A program made the translations under genes and the position numbers. The notes beneath the pieces are model-generated. The model was not told the origin of the DNA. It was given only the letters and a program-made list of their open reading frames with translations, and did no database searches. From IMG/VR virus record IMGVR_UViG_3300025125_001199, positions 1-20,674 of that record: a stretch of 20,674 nt of DNA. One strand, written 5' to 3'. The stretch is from a virus. This document shows positions 7,440 to 14,206 of this stretch, in pieces; position 1 is the stretch's first letter, and every line of letters begins with the position of its first letter.

Positions 7440-8395
7440 TGAAGAAATTAGCTAAAATCTTTTACTACCAAAACGGGTCAGGAGACGGAAAAGATGGTGA
7501 ATTATTATTTGACTGTATAAAAGAACGATATGACGTTATTATGCAAGATTGCCAAAATGCTAATGAAAAAAAATATGAAAATGGGCGATTTTTATATGAT
7601 TTTAAACAACCTGAATCTATAGACTTAGGTATTTTTAACAATGTTCATGGTAGACCGGACCATATAAAAAAGAAAATATTAATTCTAAATGAAGAATGGT
7701 TATATACCAATGATTTAGAAGACCTAAAAAATAGTAAAAATTACTATAATTATGTTGTTGTTAAATCGGAATATTCTAAAAAATTATTATCACCTTACCA
7801 TAAAAATGTGATAGTTCTCCCCTTTTGGTCTATTGATAGATATAACCCAACTAAAATAAAAAATGAAACGTTTCATTTTGCTGGTCGCTCAATTCAAAAA
7901 GGAACAGAAATGTTGGTAAATGATCCAGATATTACCGTGCTTGATAGTACTAATAGATTTGCAAAATTCGCCAAATGTAATTATCTTAATTATTATGTTA
8001 GCGATGAAGATCTTAATGAAATGCTAAATTCATATAATTTACATTTATGTACTTCTTTATATGAAGGTCACGGGCACTATATGTATGAATCTTTAAGTTG
8101 TGGGAAAAGTATTTTGTGTTCCAAAATCCCTGTGTGGGAAGAATTAATCGATCCAGATATGGTGAATTTTATTACCGTAAAGGAAATAGACTTTGACTCT
8201 AGATTCAGATATTTTATAAACAAAAAAAACGGTACTTACCCTCTTAGAAAAGGATTTATTATTGACGAAGATGAATTAAAAGAAAAAATCCAAGAACACA
8301 AAAAAGACAAAATAGATATGAAAAAACGCGAATATTGCCTAGACATTAACAAAAAAAGAAGAGCAGTATTTAAAAAGTTTTTACTTGACCTATAA
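7439..8395 (+). CDS. GT-B family glycosyltransferase (GT4-like)
   Basis: This is a probable retaining glycosyltransferase that moves a sugar from a nucleotide donor to an unknown acceptor. The 318 residues end in a Rossmann-like domain with HFAGRSIQKGTEML (donor-site Gly/Arg/Lys region, about 146-159) and the diagnostic E-x7-E motif in SLYEGHGHYMYESLSCGKS (E209 and E217), followed by IPVWEELI. The start is GTG overlapping the nrdJ TAG stop (taGTG), so translation is probably coupled; no ATG gives the full N-terminus. The N-terminal half is shorter than in most GT4 enzymes. It belongs with the other glycosyltransferases of the window. Confidence 0.78.
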   Translation: MKKLAKIFYYQNGSGDGKDGELLFDCIKERYDVIMQDCQNANEKKYENGRFLYDFKQPESIDLGIFNNVHGRPDHIKKKILILNEEWLYTNDLEDLKNSKNYYNYVVVKSEYSKKLLSPYHKNVIVLPFWSIDRYNPTKIKNETFHFAGRSIQKGTEMLVNDPDITVLDSTNRFAKFAKCNYLNYYVSDEDLNEMLNSYNLHLCTSLYEGHGHYMYESLSCGKSILCSKIPVWEELIDPDMVNFITVKEIDFDSRFRYFINKKNGTYPLRKGFIIDEDELKEKIQEHKKDKIDMKKREYCLDINKKRRAVFKKFLLDL

Positions 8396-8413
8396 ACGGA
8401 TTTATCATATAAT
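8385..8413 (+). promoter_or_regulatory. Sigma70-type promoter TTGACC-17-TATAAT
   Basis: The -35 TTGACC (8385-8390) lies inside the end of the glycosyltransferase gene. After a 17-base spacer comes a perfect TATAAT (8408-8413), and the ATG at 8421 follows 7 bases later. The 13-mer CATATAATAACTG (8406-8418) recurs exactly at 14400-14412 before another start codon. Confidence 0.75.
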
Positions 8414-8420
8414 AACTGGA

Positions 8421-8966
8421 ATGGATAAAGACCATCAATATGTTTTATGCTCTACAAGAACAGTCTTTACAGGGTTAATAGAAAGAATGTCTGGGTGGGA
8501 AAAAGACTACTGTCAGAATGATATTTTAGATTATTGGGATAAAAATAGCTGGTGGGATTATGAACAAGGAGCCTACGTAACTATGAAAATATCGGATCTC
8601 GGAAAAGGTGATGTTGTAGCTGGTTGCGCGTATAACGTAATAGGGGATAATCTTCACATCAAAAGACTTTTTACTAGTACAGATTATAGAAAACAAGGCC
8701 ATGCAAAAGATCTATTAGAACATACCTGGAGACACTCTTTTTCTCTTGCAAGGTTTTTAAGAATGTATTGTGATAAAGATGCTATCCCATTTTACGAAAA
8801 ACTAGGTTTCCGGTTCATCGACTACAATAAACATAATTATGGTTATGTATTTCAGCCTATGCTTTTTAGAGATATGGACTTTACTCTCAACCATTGCAAA
8901 CCTTATAAAATGGAAAATCTTCTAGATGAACAAGATAGGACATTTATAAAATACGATTTTATATAA
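8421..8966 (+). CDS. GNAT-family N-acetyltransferase
   Basis: This 181-residue acetyl-CoA-dependent acyltransferase has an unknown substrate. The core is clear: IKRLFTSTDYRKQGHAKDLL (residues 81-99) with R90-K-Q-G93-H-A95, and the typical C-terminal AIPFYEKLGFRF (121-132). A TTG 36 bases upstream is in frame, but ATG 8421 is chosen because TATAAT ends 7 bases before it, so the upstream TTG would lie before the transcription start. The transcript should be essentially leaderless. It is the second GNAT in the window and could acetylate a sugar or a protein N-terminus; neither is shown. Confidence 0.8.
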   Translation: MDKDHQYVLCSTRTVFTGLIERMSGWEKDYCQNDILDYWDKNSWWDYEQGAYVTMKISDLGKGDVVAGCAYNVIGDNLHIKRLFTSTDYRKQGHAKDLLEHTWRHSFSLARFLRMYCDKDAIPFYEKLGFRFIDYNKHNYGYVFQPMLFRDMDFTLNHCKPYKMENLLDEQDRTFIKYDFI

Positions 8967-8983
8967 ATAGATTTTGAAGGAGT

Positions 8984-8991
8984 TATAAATC
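8984..8991 (+). promoter_or_regulatory. Late-promoter-like box TATAAATC upstream of the hsp20 leader
   Basis: This is a seven-of-eight match to the T4 late consensus TATAAATA. The expected +1 is near 8997, one base before the first stem of the pseudoknot candidate. Confidence 0.4.
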
Positions 8992-8996
8992 AATAG

Positions 8997-9048
8997 GTTC
9001 AAGGAGGTGGGTTGGCGGGAAAAACACTTGAATTCGCCCGGGTGTGTG
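8997..9048 (+). ncRNA. Candidate H-type pseudoknot leader with a perfect but orphan Shine-Dalgarno
   Basis: TTCAAG (8998-9003) pairs perfectly with CTTGAA (9027-9032). Within that loop CGGG (9016-9019) can pair with CCCG (9037-9040), or GGCG with CGCC (9014-9017/9035-9038), which crosses the first stem and gives an H-type pseudoknot. The sequence is far more GC-rich than its surroundings. It includes AAGGAGGTG (9001-9009), a perfect anti-16S match partly buried in the first stem. The only ORF placed to use it is TTG 9012 to TAA 9053 (13 codons). It ends at the late box of hsp20. It may be a regulatory leader or small RNA; the family is unknown to me, and Rfam models of phage leaders such as wcaG should be tested. 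Confidence 0.4.
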
Positions 9049-9056
9049 ATTAAATA
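9049..9056 (+). promoter_or_regulatory. Late-promoter-like box ATTAAATA before hsp20
   Basis: This is the same octamer as before the tail tube gene (1589-1596). It ends 8 bases before the ATG at 9065, giving a leader of at most about 3 bases. Confidence 0.5.
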
Positions 9057-9064
9057 TTAACGTC

Positions 9065-9484
9065 ATGAATAATTTATTAACTAATTTGACAGCAAGTCCG
9101 CGGGCGGGACGGTTAAGCCCAATATACGATATCATTTCTGATTTCGATAATGCATTTTTTGCACCTTATGAATCTCTTTCTACCGATAACATTCGGTTTA
9201 ATGAAAGTAAAGAATCGTTTCATGTAGAAATTGATTTACCGGGGGTAAAAAAAGAAGATCTCAAGGTAACTCTTGAAGACAGTACCGTTTTTGTAGAAGC
9301 AAAACGCTCTATTACATCAAAAACCGGTACTAAGGAAGAAACATTTACTCGTTCATTTAAAGTAAATAAAAACGAGTATAACCTTTCATTACTGGGAGCG
9401 GGTATTACTGATGGAATGCTTAGAATTGCTGTTCCAAGGTCTGAACAGAAAAAGGCTAAAGTAATCGAAGTTGCCGTAAGTTAA
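9065..9484 (+). CDS. hsp20: Small heat shock protein (Hsp20/alpha-crystallin)
   Basis: This is an ATP-independent holdase chaperone that keeps unfolding proteins soluble, commonly carried by marine T4-like phages. The 139-residue product has a short variable N-terminus and an alpha-crystallin domain from about residue 42: FHVEIDLPGVKKEDLKVTLE, the Lys/Thr-rich middle EAKRSITSKTGTKEETFTRS, and the C-terminal G-x-L-x-I-x-x-P motif in DGMLRIAVPRSE, ending with VIEVAV. It is a single-gene unit: a late-type box ends 8 bases upstream, a structured leader precedes that, and a strong terminator follows 15 bases after the stop. It may assist virion assembly or host protein maintenance late in infection. 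Confidence 0.92.
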   Translation: MNNLLTNLTASPRAGRLSPIYDIISDFDNAFFAPYESLSTDNIRFNESKESFHVEIDLPGVKKEDLKVTLEDSTVFVEAKRSITSKTGTKEETFTRSFKVNKNEYNLSLLGAGITDGMLRIAVPRSEQKKAKVIEVAVS

Positions 9485-9499
9485 AAAATGCTAATTCAG

Positions 9500-9521
9500 G
9501 GCGGCCTTAGGGCCGCCTTTT
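9500..9521 (+). terminator. Strong rho-independent terminator after hsp20
   Basis: GGCGGCC (9500-9506) and GGCCGCC (9511-9517) form a perfect seven-pair GC stem with a TTAG loop, followed by TTTT. It is among the most GC-rich hairpins in the window. Confidence 0.9.
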
Positions 9522-9523
9522 CC

Positions 9524-9551
9524 TTGATTTTTACAGATTCCACCTTACAAT
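9524..9551 (+). promoter_or_regulatory. Sigma70-type promoter TTGATT-16-TACAAT
   Basis: TTGATT (9524-9529), 16 bases, TACAAT (9546-9551), then 6 bases to the ATG at 9558. It starts immediately after the hsp20 terminator, so it opens the glycosyltransferase operon. Confidence 0.6.
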
Positions 9552-9557
9552 ATTTTC

Positions 9558-10466
9558 ATGCAAGACTGTATTGTCACCGCGGTTGAGTTAGTTGAAGACT
9601 ACCAACCTGAAGGTCAGGATAAAAAATTAACAAGAAACTTTATACCTGAACATTACTTTACTGGTATAGTAAGTCTTTTAAATTTAGATAAAAAACTTTT
9701 AATTTACTGTAACAAGTCTGTAGAAGAAGAGATAACTAATACTCTGAAAGACAAAGTACGGTCTTTACCAATTTTTATTAATAAAACTTCAAAAGATATT
9801 AATCCCTTTTACGACGAAATATTTGAATATAGTAAAAAAATAATAGATAAAAACCCAGCTGGTGTTTACTGTTGGAGCCCTATGCTTACAACAGCAAAGC
9901 TATTTTATATTTTAGATGCTATTAGTTTAAAATACGAAAGAGTTGTCTGGATGGATGCCGGGTTAAGTAACGAATCTTATGTTCCTGAAGAGTGTGGTGG
10001 TACTTGGCATGATATGAAGGTACAAAATTGGGATAACTACTACCCTAAAAATGAAAATGATATTTTTAATCCAACTTTAGGAAAAAATATTTTTGAATTA
10101 TTCGAAAAAACTAATAATTTTATAATAGGTTTGCCTTATGTTGGAATAGAACCAGAATTATTCATTGAAAGATTTTGGGATAGAAAAATTGACTATTGGT
10201 CTGCATCTGCAGGTTTGTTAGGGCTGACTGTAAGAAAGGCACACTCAATAAAACAAATGTATATTGGTGCAATAAAGTACTATTTATCCGAATATGATAG
10301 AATATTTACTGAAATAGAACTTTTTACATTTTTGAATGTCTATTTCAATTTTGCCAAACTAACGTTTGCACATTTTAATCCAACAAAAGAAAAAGGAGGC
10401 ATATATGACCTTCTAAAAAATAAAATTAACCATGACGAAATACGCTTTAGTAATATTAACCTCTGA
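9558..10466 (+). CDS. Putative glycosyltransferase, HtrL/YibB-like
   Basis: This 302-residue protein is likely to act on a surface glycan. The core segment YERVVWMDAGLSNESY (about 126-141) resembles the 'hxWhDAGh' metal- or donor-binding stretch of the HtrL/YibB family, which is found in lipopolysaccharide and capsule clusters. Upstream is FYILDAISLKYERVV, and a conserved-looking aromatic stretch FWDRKIDYWSASAGLLGL follows. There is no signal peptide. It begins 6 bases after a TACAAT -10 and overlaps the next glycosyltransferase gene by 35 bases, indicating an operon. The family assignment is by pattern only; another GT-A-like family is possible. Confidence 0.55.
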   Translation: MQDCIVTAVELVEDYQPEGQDKKLTRNFIPEHYFTGIVSLLNLDKKLLIYCNKSVEEEITNTLKDKVRSLPIFINKTSKDINPFYDEIFEYSKKIIDKNPAGVYCWSPMLTTAKLFYILDAISLKYERVVWMDAGLSNESYVPEECGGTWHDMKVQNWDNYYPKNENDIFNPTLGKNIFELFEKTNNFIIGLPYVGIEPELFIERFWDRKIDYWSASAGLLGLTVRKAHSIKQMYIGAIKYYLSEYDRIFTEIELFTFLNVYFNFAKLTFAHFNPTKEKGGIYDLLKNKINHDEIRFSNINL

Positions 10467-11139
10467 AAATAATATAGGGTTTAAACTAGCAGCTTTAGAC
10501 ACATATTTAAAACATGTCCCCGATAACATGGACATCTATTTCATTTATGGTGGAAACATTTCAAATGTGATACCATGTAAAAGAGCCGGAATATCTTATA
10601 CGGACATCTATATTAAGACACCCGACAGCATTTCCAACTTACACAAAAAACTATTCGGGTTTTTTAGAAAAATTGTAAACAAAGATTATACTCACGCTCT
10701 AAAAATAGACGACGATACATTTTTATATAACGTGGATACATTTTTAGAACACAAAATTTCCGGGGATTACGTGGGTAATAAAGTTTTAATAACTAATGAA
10801 GAGGTAATTAGAAATAAATTATGTACTTTGAAAAATTATAAAATTAGAAAAGCATATAAAGGTGAATTACCAAACCAGTATTGTTCAGGAGAATGTGTAA
10901 TTTTTAGTAAAAAAGCAATACAAACTATAGTTTCTTATAAAGGAAAAGAAAAGTATGAAAAATTCTCTTTAGAAGATGTCGTCATAGGAAATATTTTGCA
11001 AAAAAGTGATATTAAAATAAACCCAAACAAATTTCTTAACTACGAACACCCGGTTGAGATAAGAAAATTTTTTAACCTATATGATAAACATTATACAAAG
11101 ATAAATGAAGGGTTTATGCGTGATTGCACACAAACATAA
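10432..11139 (+). CDS. GT31-like glycosyltransferase (beta-1,3-galactosyltransferase type)
   Basis: This is a probable inverting GT-A enzyme that adds a hexose to an unknown acceptor. In the 235 residues the metal-binding DDD is at 93-95 in HALKIDDDTFLYNVDTF, followed by the family's acceptor-side YCSGECVIFSKKA (150-162) and the catalytic-loop EDVVIG (181-186). These correspond to the DDD, Y-x-x-G and EDVxxG motifs of the GT31 family. The ATG at 10432 lies inside the end of the upstream gene, so translation is probably coupled. The stop codon is directly abutted by the next gene's ATG (taaATG). A strong Shine-Dalgarno with a three-codon mini-ORF lies 27 bases upstream. Confidence 0.72.
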   Translation: MTKYALVILTSENNIGFKLAALDTYLKHVPDNMDIYFIYGGNISNVIPCKRAGISYTDIYIKTPDSISNLHKKLFGFFRKIVNKDYTHALKIDDDTFLYNVDTFLEHKISGDYVGNKVLITNEEVIRNKLCTLKNYKIRKAYKGELPNQYCSGECVIFSKKAIQTIVSYKGKEKYEKFSLEDVVIGNILQKSDIKINPNKFLNYEHPVEIRKFFNLYDKHYTKINEGFMRDCTQT

Positions 11140-11880
11140 ATGAACCTATACCCACATAATATATTAACAGGAAGTAAAGAAACGGTGAGCAAGACAGTAA
11201 TATTGGTACCATGTAATGGAGGGATTGATTTTAATGTTGACCGCAAACTTAGAGACCTAGAAAATATGGGGTATGAAGTGTGGCGAACACCAGGGTACTC
11301 AGCTATTGATCAGTGTAGATCAAGAATGGCTTATGATGCAGTTTATCGAAGAGACTTTGAAGAATTAATATGGGTAGATGGTGATGTGGGTTTTGAAATA
11401 GAAGACATAAAAAAATTACAAAACAGTGGAAAAGATATTATTGCCGGTGTTTACCCGTTTAAAGGCCACCCAGAAATGACATTCGACCCTTTGTACGACG
11501 AGCAAGAAATTATTTTTGGAGAAGGTGGAGGGGTACATGAAGTGCATTGTGTAGCCACCGGATTTTTATACACAAAAAAAAGTGTGTATACGTGTATGGT
11601 GAAAGAATTAGCTTTGCCTCTTTGTAATACTAGTTTTGATTGTCCTAGTTACCCGTGGTTTAGACCCAATGTGTGGCAAGAAGAAGATAGACATTATTAT
11701 CTCGGAGAAGATTTTTCTTTTTGCAAATATGCAAGACAGTGTGGGTATCAAATTTATGTAGATAGTACTATAAAGTTAACGCATTATGGAAAATATGGGT
11801 ATACATGGGAAGATCTTGCATATAAAAAGAAAAAAATTTCCAGTTTAAGGTATTGTAAAAATTGGTCCAGTGATAAATAA
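11140..11880 (+). CDS. GT-A fold glycosyltransferase
   Basis: This 246-residue protein shows the phage/bacterial GT-A pattern: an N-terminal nucleotide-binding strand KTVILVPCNGG, the segment AIDQCRSRMAYDAVYR, the DxD metal site in IWVDGDVGF (D80, D82), and near the C-terminus LGEDFSFCKYARQCGYQIYV followed by KLTHYGKYGY, the usual acceptor-side ED and His. The stop of the previous gene touches the ATG, so it is co-translated with the GT31-like gene. It is cysteine-rich for its size. Donor and acceptor are unknown. A GATAAATA late-type box for the downstream RNA overlaps its last codons. Confidence 0.75.
   Translation: MNLYPHNILTGSKETVSKTVILVPCNGGIDFNVDRKLRDLENMGYEVWRTPGYSAIDQCRSRMAYDAVYRRDFEELIWVDGDVGFEIEDIKKLQNSGKDIIAGVYPFKGHPEMTFDPLYDEQEIIFGEGGGVHEVHCVATGFLYTKKSVYTCMVKELALPLCNTSFDCPSYPWFRPNVWQEEDRHYYLGEDFSFCKYARQCGYQIYVDSTIKLTHYGKYGYTWEDLAYKKKKISSLRYCKNWSSDK
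11872..11879 (+). promoter_or_regulatory. Late-promoter-like box GATAAATA for the structured RNA
   Basis: GATAAATA is a seven-of-eight match to TATAAATA at the very end of the glycosyltransferase gene. The predicted +1 (6 bases on) is 11885, exactly the first base of the 12-pair stem. Confidence 0.4.
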
Positions 11881-11884
11881 TTTT

Positions 11885-11965
11885 AGCCATGCAGGCTGTT
11901 TAGTGGGCTATGATGTATGTGGTGGTACTTGTAGCTATTGTAGGTGGGCCTGCATGGTTTTTTTT
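11885..11965 (+). ncRNA. Candidate free-standing structured small RNA ending in a terminator
   Basis: Bases 11885-11896 pair with 11948-11959 in a 12-pair stem (one G-T wobble; core CCATGCAGGC/GCCTGCATGG) enclosing a G/T-rich 51-base loop. The stem runs into eight T residues (11958-11965), as in an intrinsic terminator. A late-type box predicts +1 at the first paired base, so promoter, structured body and terminator add up to an RNA of about 80 bases. An ordinary terminator with a long loop, or a short membrane peptide gene (11910-11984), are alternatives. I know of no matching RNA family. Confidence 0.4.
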
Positions 11966-11984
11966 GGCTTCAACTATATTATAG
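11910..11984 (+). CDS. Possible 24-residue membrane peptide overlapping the structured RNA
   Basis: ATG 11910 opens a 24-codon frame whose product is almost entirely hydrophobic (MMYVVVLVAIVGGPAWFF and six more residues), a plausible single membrane helix. No ribosome binding site is seen. It shares its bases with the stem-loop at 11885-11965, so at most one of the two readings may be functional. It is kept as a low-confidence candidate because a similar hydrophobic micro-ORF lies at 14292. Confidence 0.2.
   Translation: MMYVVVLVAIVGGPAWFFLASTIL
11975..11982 (+). promoter_or_regulatory. Probable -10 element TATATTAT
   Basis: A -10-like TATATT/TATTAT lies 6-8 bases before the ATG at 11989, matching the leaderless spacing elsewhere. 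No good -35 is visible at 15-17 bases, where the sequence is the T-run of the upstream stem-loop. Confidence 0.35.
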
Positions 11985-11988
11985 TTGT

Positions 11989-12192
11989 ATGACAACAATA
12001 AGCAATAAAGAACTTGCTCAATGGTTTGATACATCTTCTACTTTAATAACAGTATTAGAAGAATACAACGATAAATACCCACAAATAAATTTTGCTTCAG
12101 AAACAGCTCGACTACACTTAGCTGAATATCTCATAGAAAAAATTAAACTTCGAGATTATTATCGAGATAAAGAAAACAAGGAAGAAAAATGA
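11989..12192 (+). CDS. Small protein of unknown function preceding rmlA
   Basis: The 67-residue product is soluble, probably helical, with a charged C-terminus (RDKENKEEK). An in-frame ATG upstream at 11953 lies inside the stem-loop; ATG 11989 is preferred because it follows the -10 element at the usual distance and starts the charged, coding-like part. Its TGA stop overlaps the rmlA ATG (ATGA), and the rmlA ribosome binding site lies in its last codons, so the two are translated together. No family is recognised. The N-terminal SNKELAQWFDTSSTLITVLE could suggest a small helix-turn-helix-like segment, but this is weak. Confidence 0.65.
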   Translation: MTTISNKELAQWFDTSSTLITVLEEYNDKYPQINFASETARLHLAEYLIEKIKLRDYYRDKENKEEK

Positions 12193-13088
12193 AAGGTATA
12201 ATTTTAGCTGGCGGTGCAGGTACTAGAGTTTACCCGAGCACAAAAGTTATATCTAAACAACTTCTTCCAATTTACGATAAACCTACAATTTATTACCCTC
12301 TTGCAACACTAATAAAATTGGGCATTAAAGATATTATGATTATAACAAATGGGTTAGCTTATAATCATATTTTAGCTTTATTTAAAGAGTCAGGTTTGGA
12401 TACAAATTTATTAAACGGGGGTTGTAAAGAATATCTGGGTATTAATTTTGCATTTAGAGTTCAAAAAAAATCAGGTGGTATAGCAGAAGCACTAATTATA
12501 GCAGAAGAATGGCAGGGAGATGATGATGTATGTTTAATTTTAGGGGATAACATATTTACAGGTATAAAAAAGACTCCTTGGCCAGTAGAGTACGGAGCAT
12601 GTATAACAGGTTACAAAGTCAAAGACCCTCACCAATATGGGGTAGTGAGTGTTGAAGTAAATAAACACACAAAAATTAATGAAATCATGTCTATAGAAGA
12701 AAAACCCAAACATACAAATTCTAATTTAGCAGTAACGGGTATTTATTTTTATGACAATACTGCAGGAGAAAAAGCACTAGCATTAAAACCATCTGACAGA
12801 GGCGAATTAGAAATTACTGATTTAAACATTAGTTATTTGGACGAAGGTACTTTATGGTTTAATGAACACGACAGTAAATATGCATGGTTTGACACTGGTA
12901 ACCCAGATGAAATGTTTGCTGCTACTATGTTTATTAAATCAATACAAGATAGGACAAACTGCATGGTTGGGTGTATAGAGTATGAAAGTTATAATGCTGG
13001 AAATATAACCCAACCGCAATTTGAAAAAATTGTTAATAATATGCCTGAGTGTTTATATAAAGAAAAAATTAAACAAAGTTATTTTTAA
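12189..13088 (+). CDS. rmlA: Glucose-1-phosphate thymidylyltransferase (RmlA/RfbA)
   Basis: The enzyme joins dTTP and glucose-1-phosphate to give dTDP-glucose, the first step towards dTDP-rhamnose and related deoxysugars. The 299 residues match the usual length (about 290) and keep the family motifs: GGAGTR (8-13), SKQLLPIYDKPTIYYPL (22-38), LGDN (118-121), EEKP (170-173), RGELEITDLN (204-213) and WFDTG (233-237). It is preceded by a good ribosome binding site, AAGGAAG, four bases before the ATG, and overlaps the upstream gene by four bases. It is followed without a gap by a sugar kinase. The other dTDP-sugar genes (rmlB-D) are not in the window, so the product probably enters host pathways or more distant phage genes. 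Confidence 0.92.
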   Translation: MKGIILAGGAGTRVYPSTKVISKQLLPIYDKPTIYYPLATLIKLGIKDIMIITNGLAYNHILALFKESGLDTNLLNGGCKEYLGINFAFRVQKKSGGIAEALIIAEEWQGDDDVCLILGDNIFTGIKKTPWPVEYGACITGYKVKDPHQYGVVSVEVNKHTKINEIMSIEEKPKHTNSNLAVTGIYFYDNTAGEKALALKPSDRGELEITDLNISYLDEGTLWFNEHDSKYAWFDTGNPDEMFAATMFIKSIQDRTNCMVGCIEYESYNAGNITQPQFEKIVNNMPECLYKEKIKQSYF

Positions 13089-13888
13089 TGAAGGAAGTTT
13101 TAGTAATAGGGGATAATTGTACGGATGTTTTTGTGTACGGAAAAGTAAACCGGTTGTGTCCAGACGTACCAGCACCGGTTTTTTCCCCTACCAAAACAAT
13201 TACTGATAACGGGATGGCCGGGAATGTAGTTAGAAATTTTAAATCATTAGGTTTAGATGCCGACTTTATGTTCAATGTAACTGAAATGACAAAAATAAGA
13301 TATGTTGACGAACAAACCAACCATACATTTTTAAGAGTAGACGAAGGTGATATGGCGGAACCTTTTGGATCTAGTCCTGAAGTAATAAACTTTAATTTTG
13401 AACCAGGGGAGTGGAATGCAATTGTTATATCAGATTATTGTAAAGGATTTGTTACTGAAGAACTAATTCAATTTTGTTGCGAACATAACCCTAACGTTTT
13501 TATTGATACAAAAAAAGTTCTAGGAGATTTTTGCAAAAAAGCAAAAATAATTAAAATAAATGAACCTGAATATAATGATTTAAAAGGTAAAATTAATGAA
13601 GAAGAGTGGGAGGACAAACTTATTGTTACACTTGGTAAAAATGGGTGTAGATGGAAAGGTGCAGTATATTTGGTAGATCAAGTAGAGGTATTTGATCTAT
13701 GCGGCGCCGGGGATTCGTTCTTAGCTGCTTTAGTATACCAATATCTAAAAACAGATTGTATAATGGAATCAATATTTTTTGCAAATGATATGGCCAATCA
13801 GGTTGTACAAAAAAGAGGCGTAGTTGCTTGTTTTTCACGTACCAATGAAGAAGGTATAGAAGATTTAGTTAAAAAAATTAATGCTTGA
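13088..13888 (+). CDS. PfkB-family sugar kinase, heptose-7-phosphate kinase-like (HldE N-domain)
   Basis: This ribokinase-fold kinase resembles the N-terminal kinase domain of HldE, which phosphorylates heptose-7-phosphate for lipopolysaccharide precursors. Matches in order are GDNCTDVFVYGKVNRLCPDV (8-27, like GDxxLDxYxYGxVxRxxPEx), the MAGNVVRNFKSLG glycine/asparagine segment, VISDYCKGFVTEEL (112-126), DTKK, KINEPEY, VTLGKNG and the catalytic GAGDSF (206-211, base D209). At 266 residues it is shorter than a full kinase domain (about 315), and the cytidylyltransferase domain of HldE is absent. Its start overlaps the rmlA stop by one base. Substrate preference cannot be read from the sequence; other hexose kinases remain possible. 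Confidence 0.75.
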   Translation: MKEVLVIGDNCTDVFVYGKVNRLCPDVPAPVFSPTKTITDNGMAGNVVRNFKSLGLDADFMFNVTEMTKIRYVDEQTNHTFLRVDEGDMAEPFGSSPEVINFNFEPGEWNAIVISDYCKGFVTEELIQFCCEHNPNVFIDTKKVLGDFCKKAKIIKINEPEYNDLKGKINEEEWEDKLIVTLGKNGCRWKGAVYLVDQVEVFDLCGAGDSFLAALVYQYLKTDCIMESIFFANDMANQVVQKRGVVACFSRTNEEGIEDLVKKINA

Positions 13889-14105
13889 AATTAAAGAAAA
13901 AAATCTTATACAATTTACTAATTTGGTAAATGAATGTTGTGCGTTAATAGAAGATAGTTTGGTAGAAAAATTTTTAACTACACCGCATAGTTTTTTCAAC
14001 AATGAAACCCCTCTGGAGGAGTTTAATCAGTTTGGAAACGAAAAAATATTAAGACTATTATACTTTATTGAAATAGAAGAAGCAGATGTATTTGAAAATG
14101 TATGA
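13881..14105 (+). CDS. Small acidic protein of unknown function
   Basis: The 74-residue protein is helical and rich in Glu, Phe and Leu, with two adjacent cysteines near the N-terminus (NECCALIEDSLVEKF) and an acidic end (IEIEEADVFENV). It overlaps the kinase gene by 8 bases and is therefore probably translated by coupling. Its stop is 5 bases from tRNA-Leu. No family is recognised. Confidence 0.65.
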   Translation: MLEIKEKNLIQFTNLVNECCALIEDSLVEKFLTTPHSFFNNETPLEEFNQFGNEKILRLLYFIEIEEADVFENV

Positions 14106-14110
14106 ATTTA

Positions 14111-14197
14111 GCCGATGTGGTGGAATTGGTAGACACGAGAGACTTAAAATCTCTTTCCCGTTAGGGAGTGTGGGTTCAAGTCCCTCCATCGGTACCA
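14111..14197 (+). tRNA. tRNA-Leu (anticodon UAA)
   Basis: The acceptor stem GCCGATG pairs with CATCGGT (last pair G-U), followed by discriminator A and an encoded CCA. The D-arm region is TGGTGGAATTGGTAGACACG. The anticodon stem AGAGA/TCTCT holds loop CTTAAAA (anticodon TAA). A long class II variable arm follows, and the T-arm contains GGTTCAAGTCC. It reads UUA, a very frequent codon in this AT-rich genome. Confidence 0.96.
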
Positions 14198-14206
14198 TTT
14201 AATGAA

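Noticed and set aside
9012-9053. Thirteen-codon TTG-started leader peptide as a separate gene
   Set aside because: The Shine-Dalgarno is perfect, but the peptide has no recognisable feature and overlaps the possible pseudoknot, so it is reported only as part of that leader.
11870-11991. Cys-rich frame over the structured RNA with a C-x3-C-x2-C pattern (CGGTCSYC), like a radical SAM start
   Set aside because: It is only about 40 codons with a GTG start and no SAM-binding domain after it. The pattern alone is easily produced by chance in a GT-rich loop.
12189-14105. CRISPR array, insertion sequence or integrase in the sugar-gene region
   Set aside because: No direct-repeat arrays, terminal inverted repeats, transposase or integrase frames were seen anywhere in the window.
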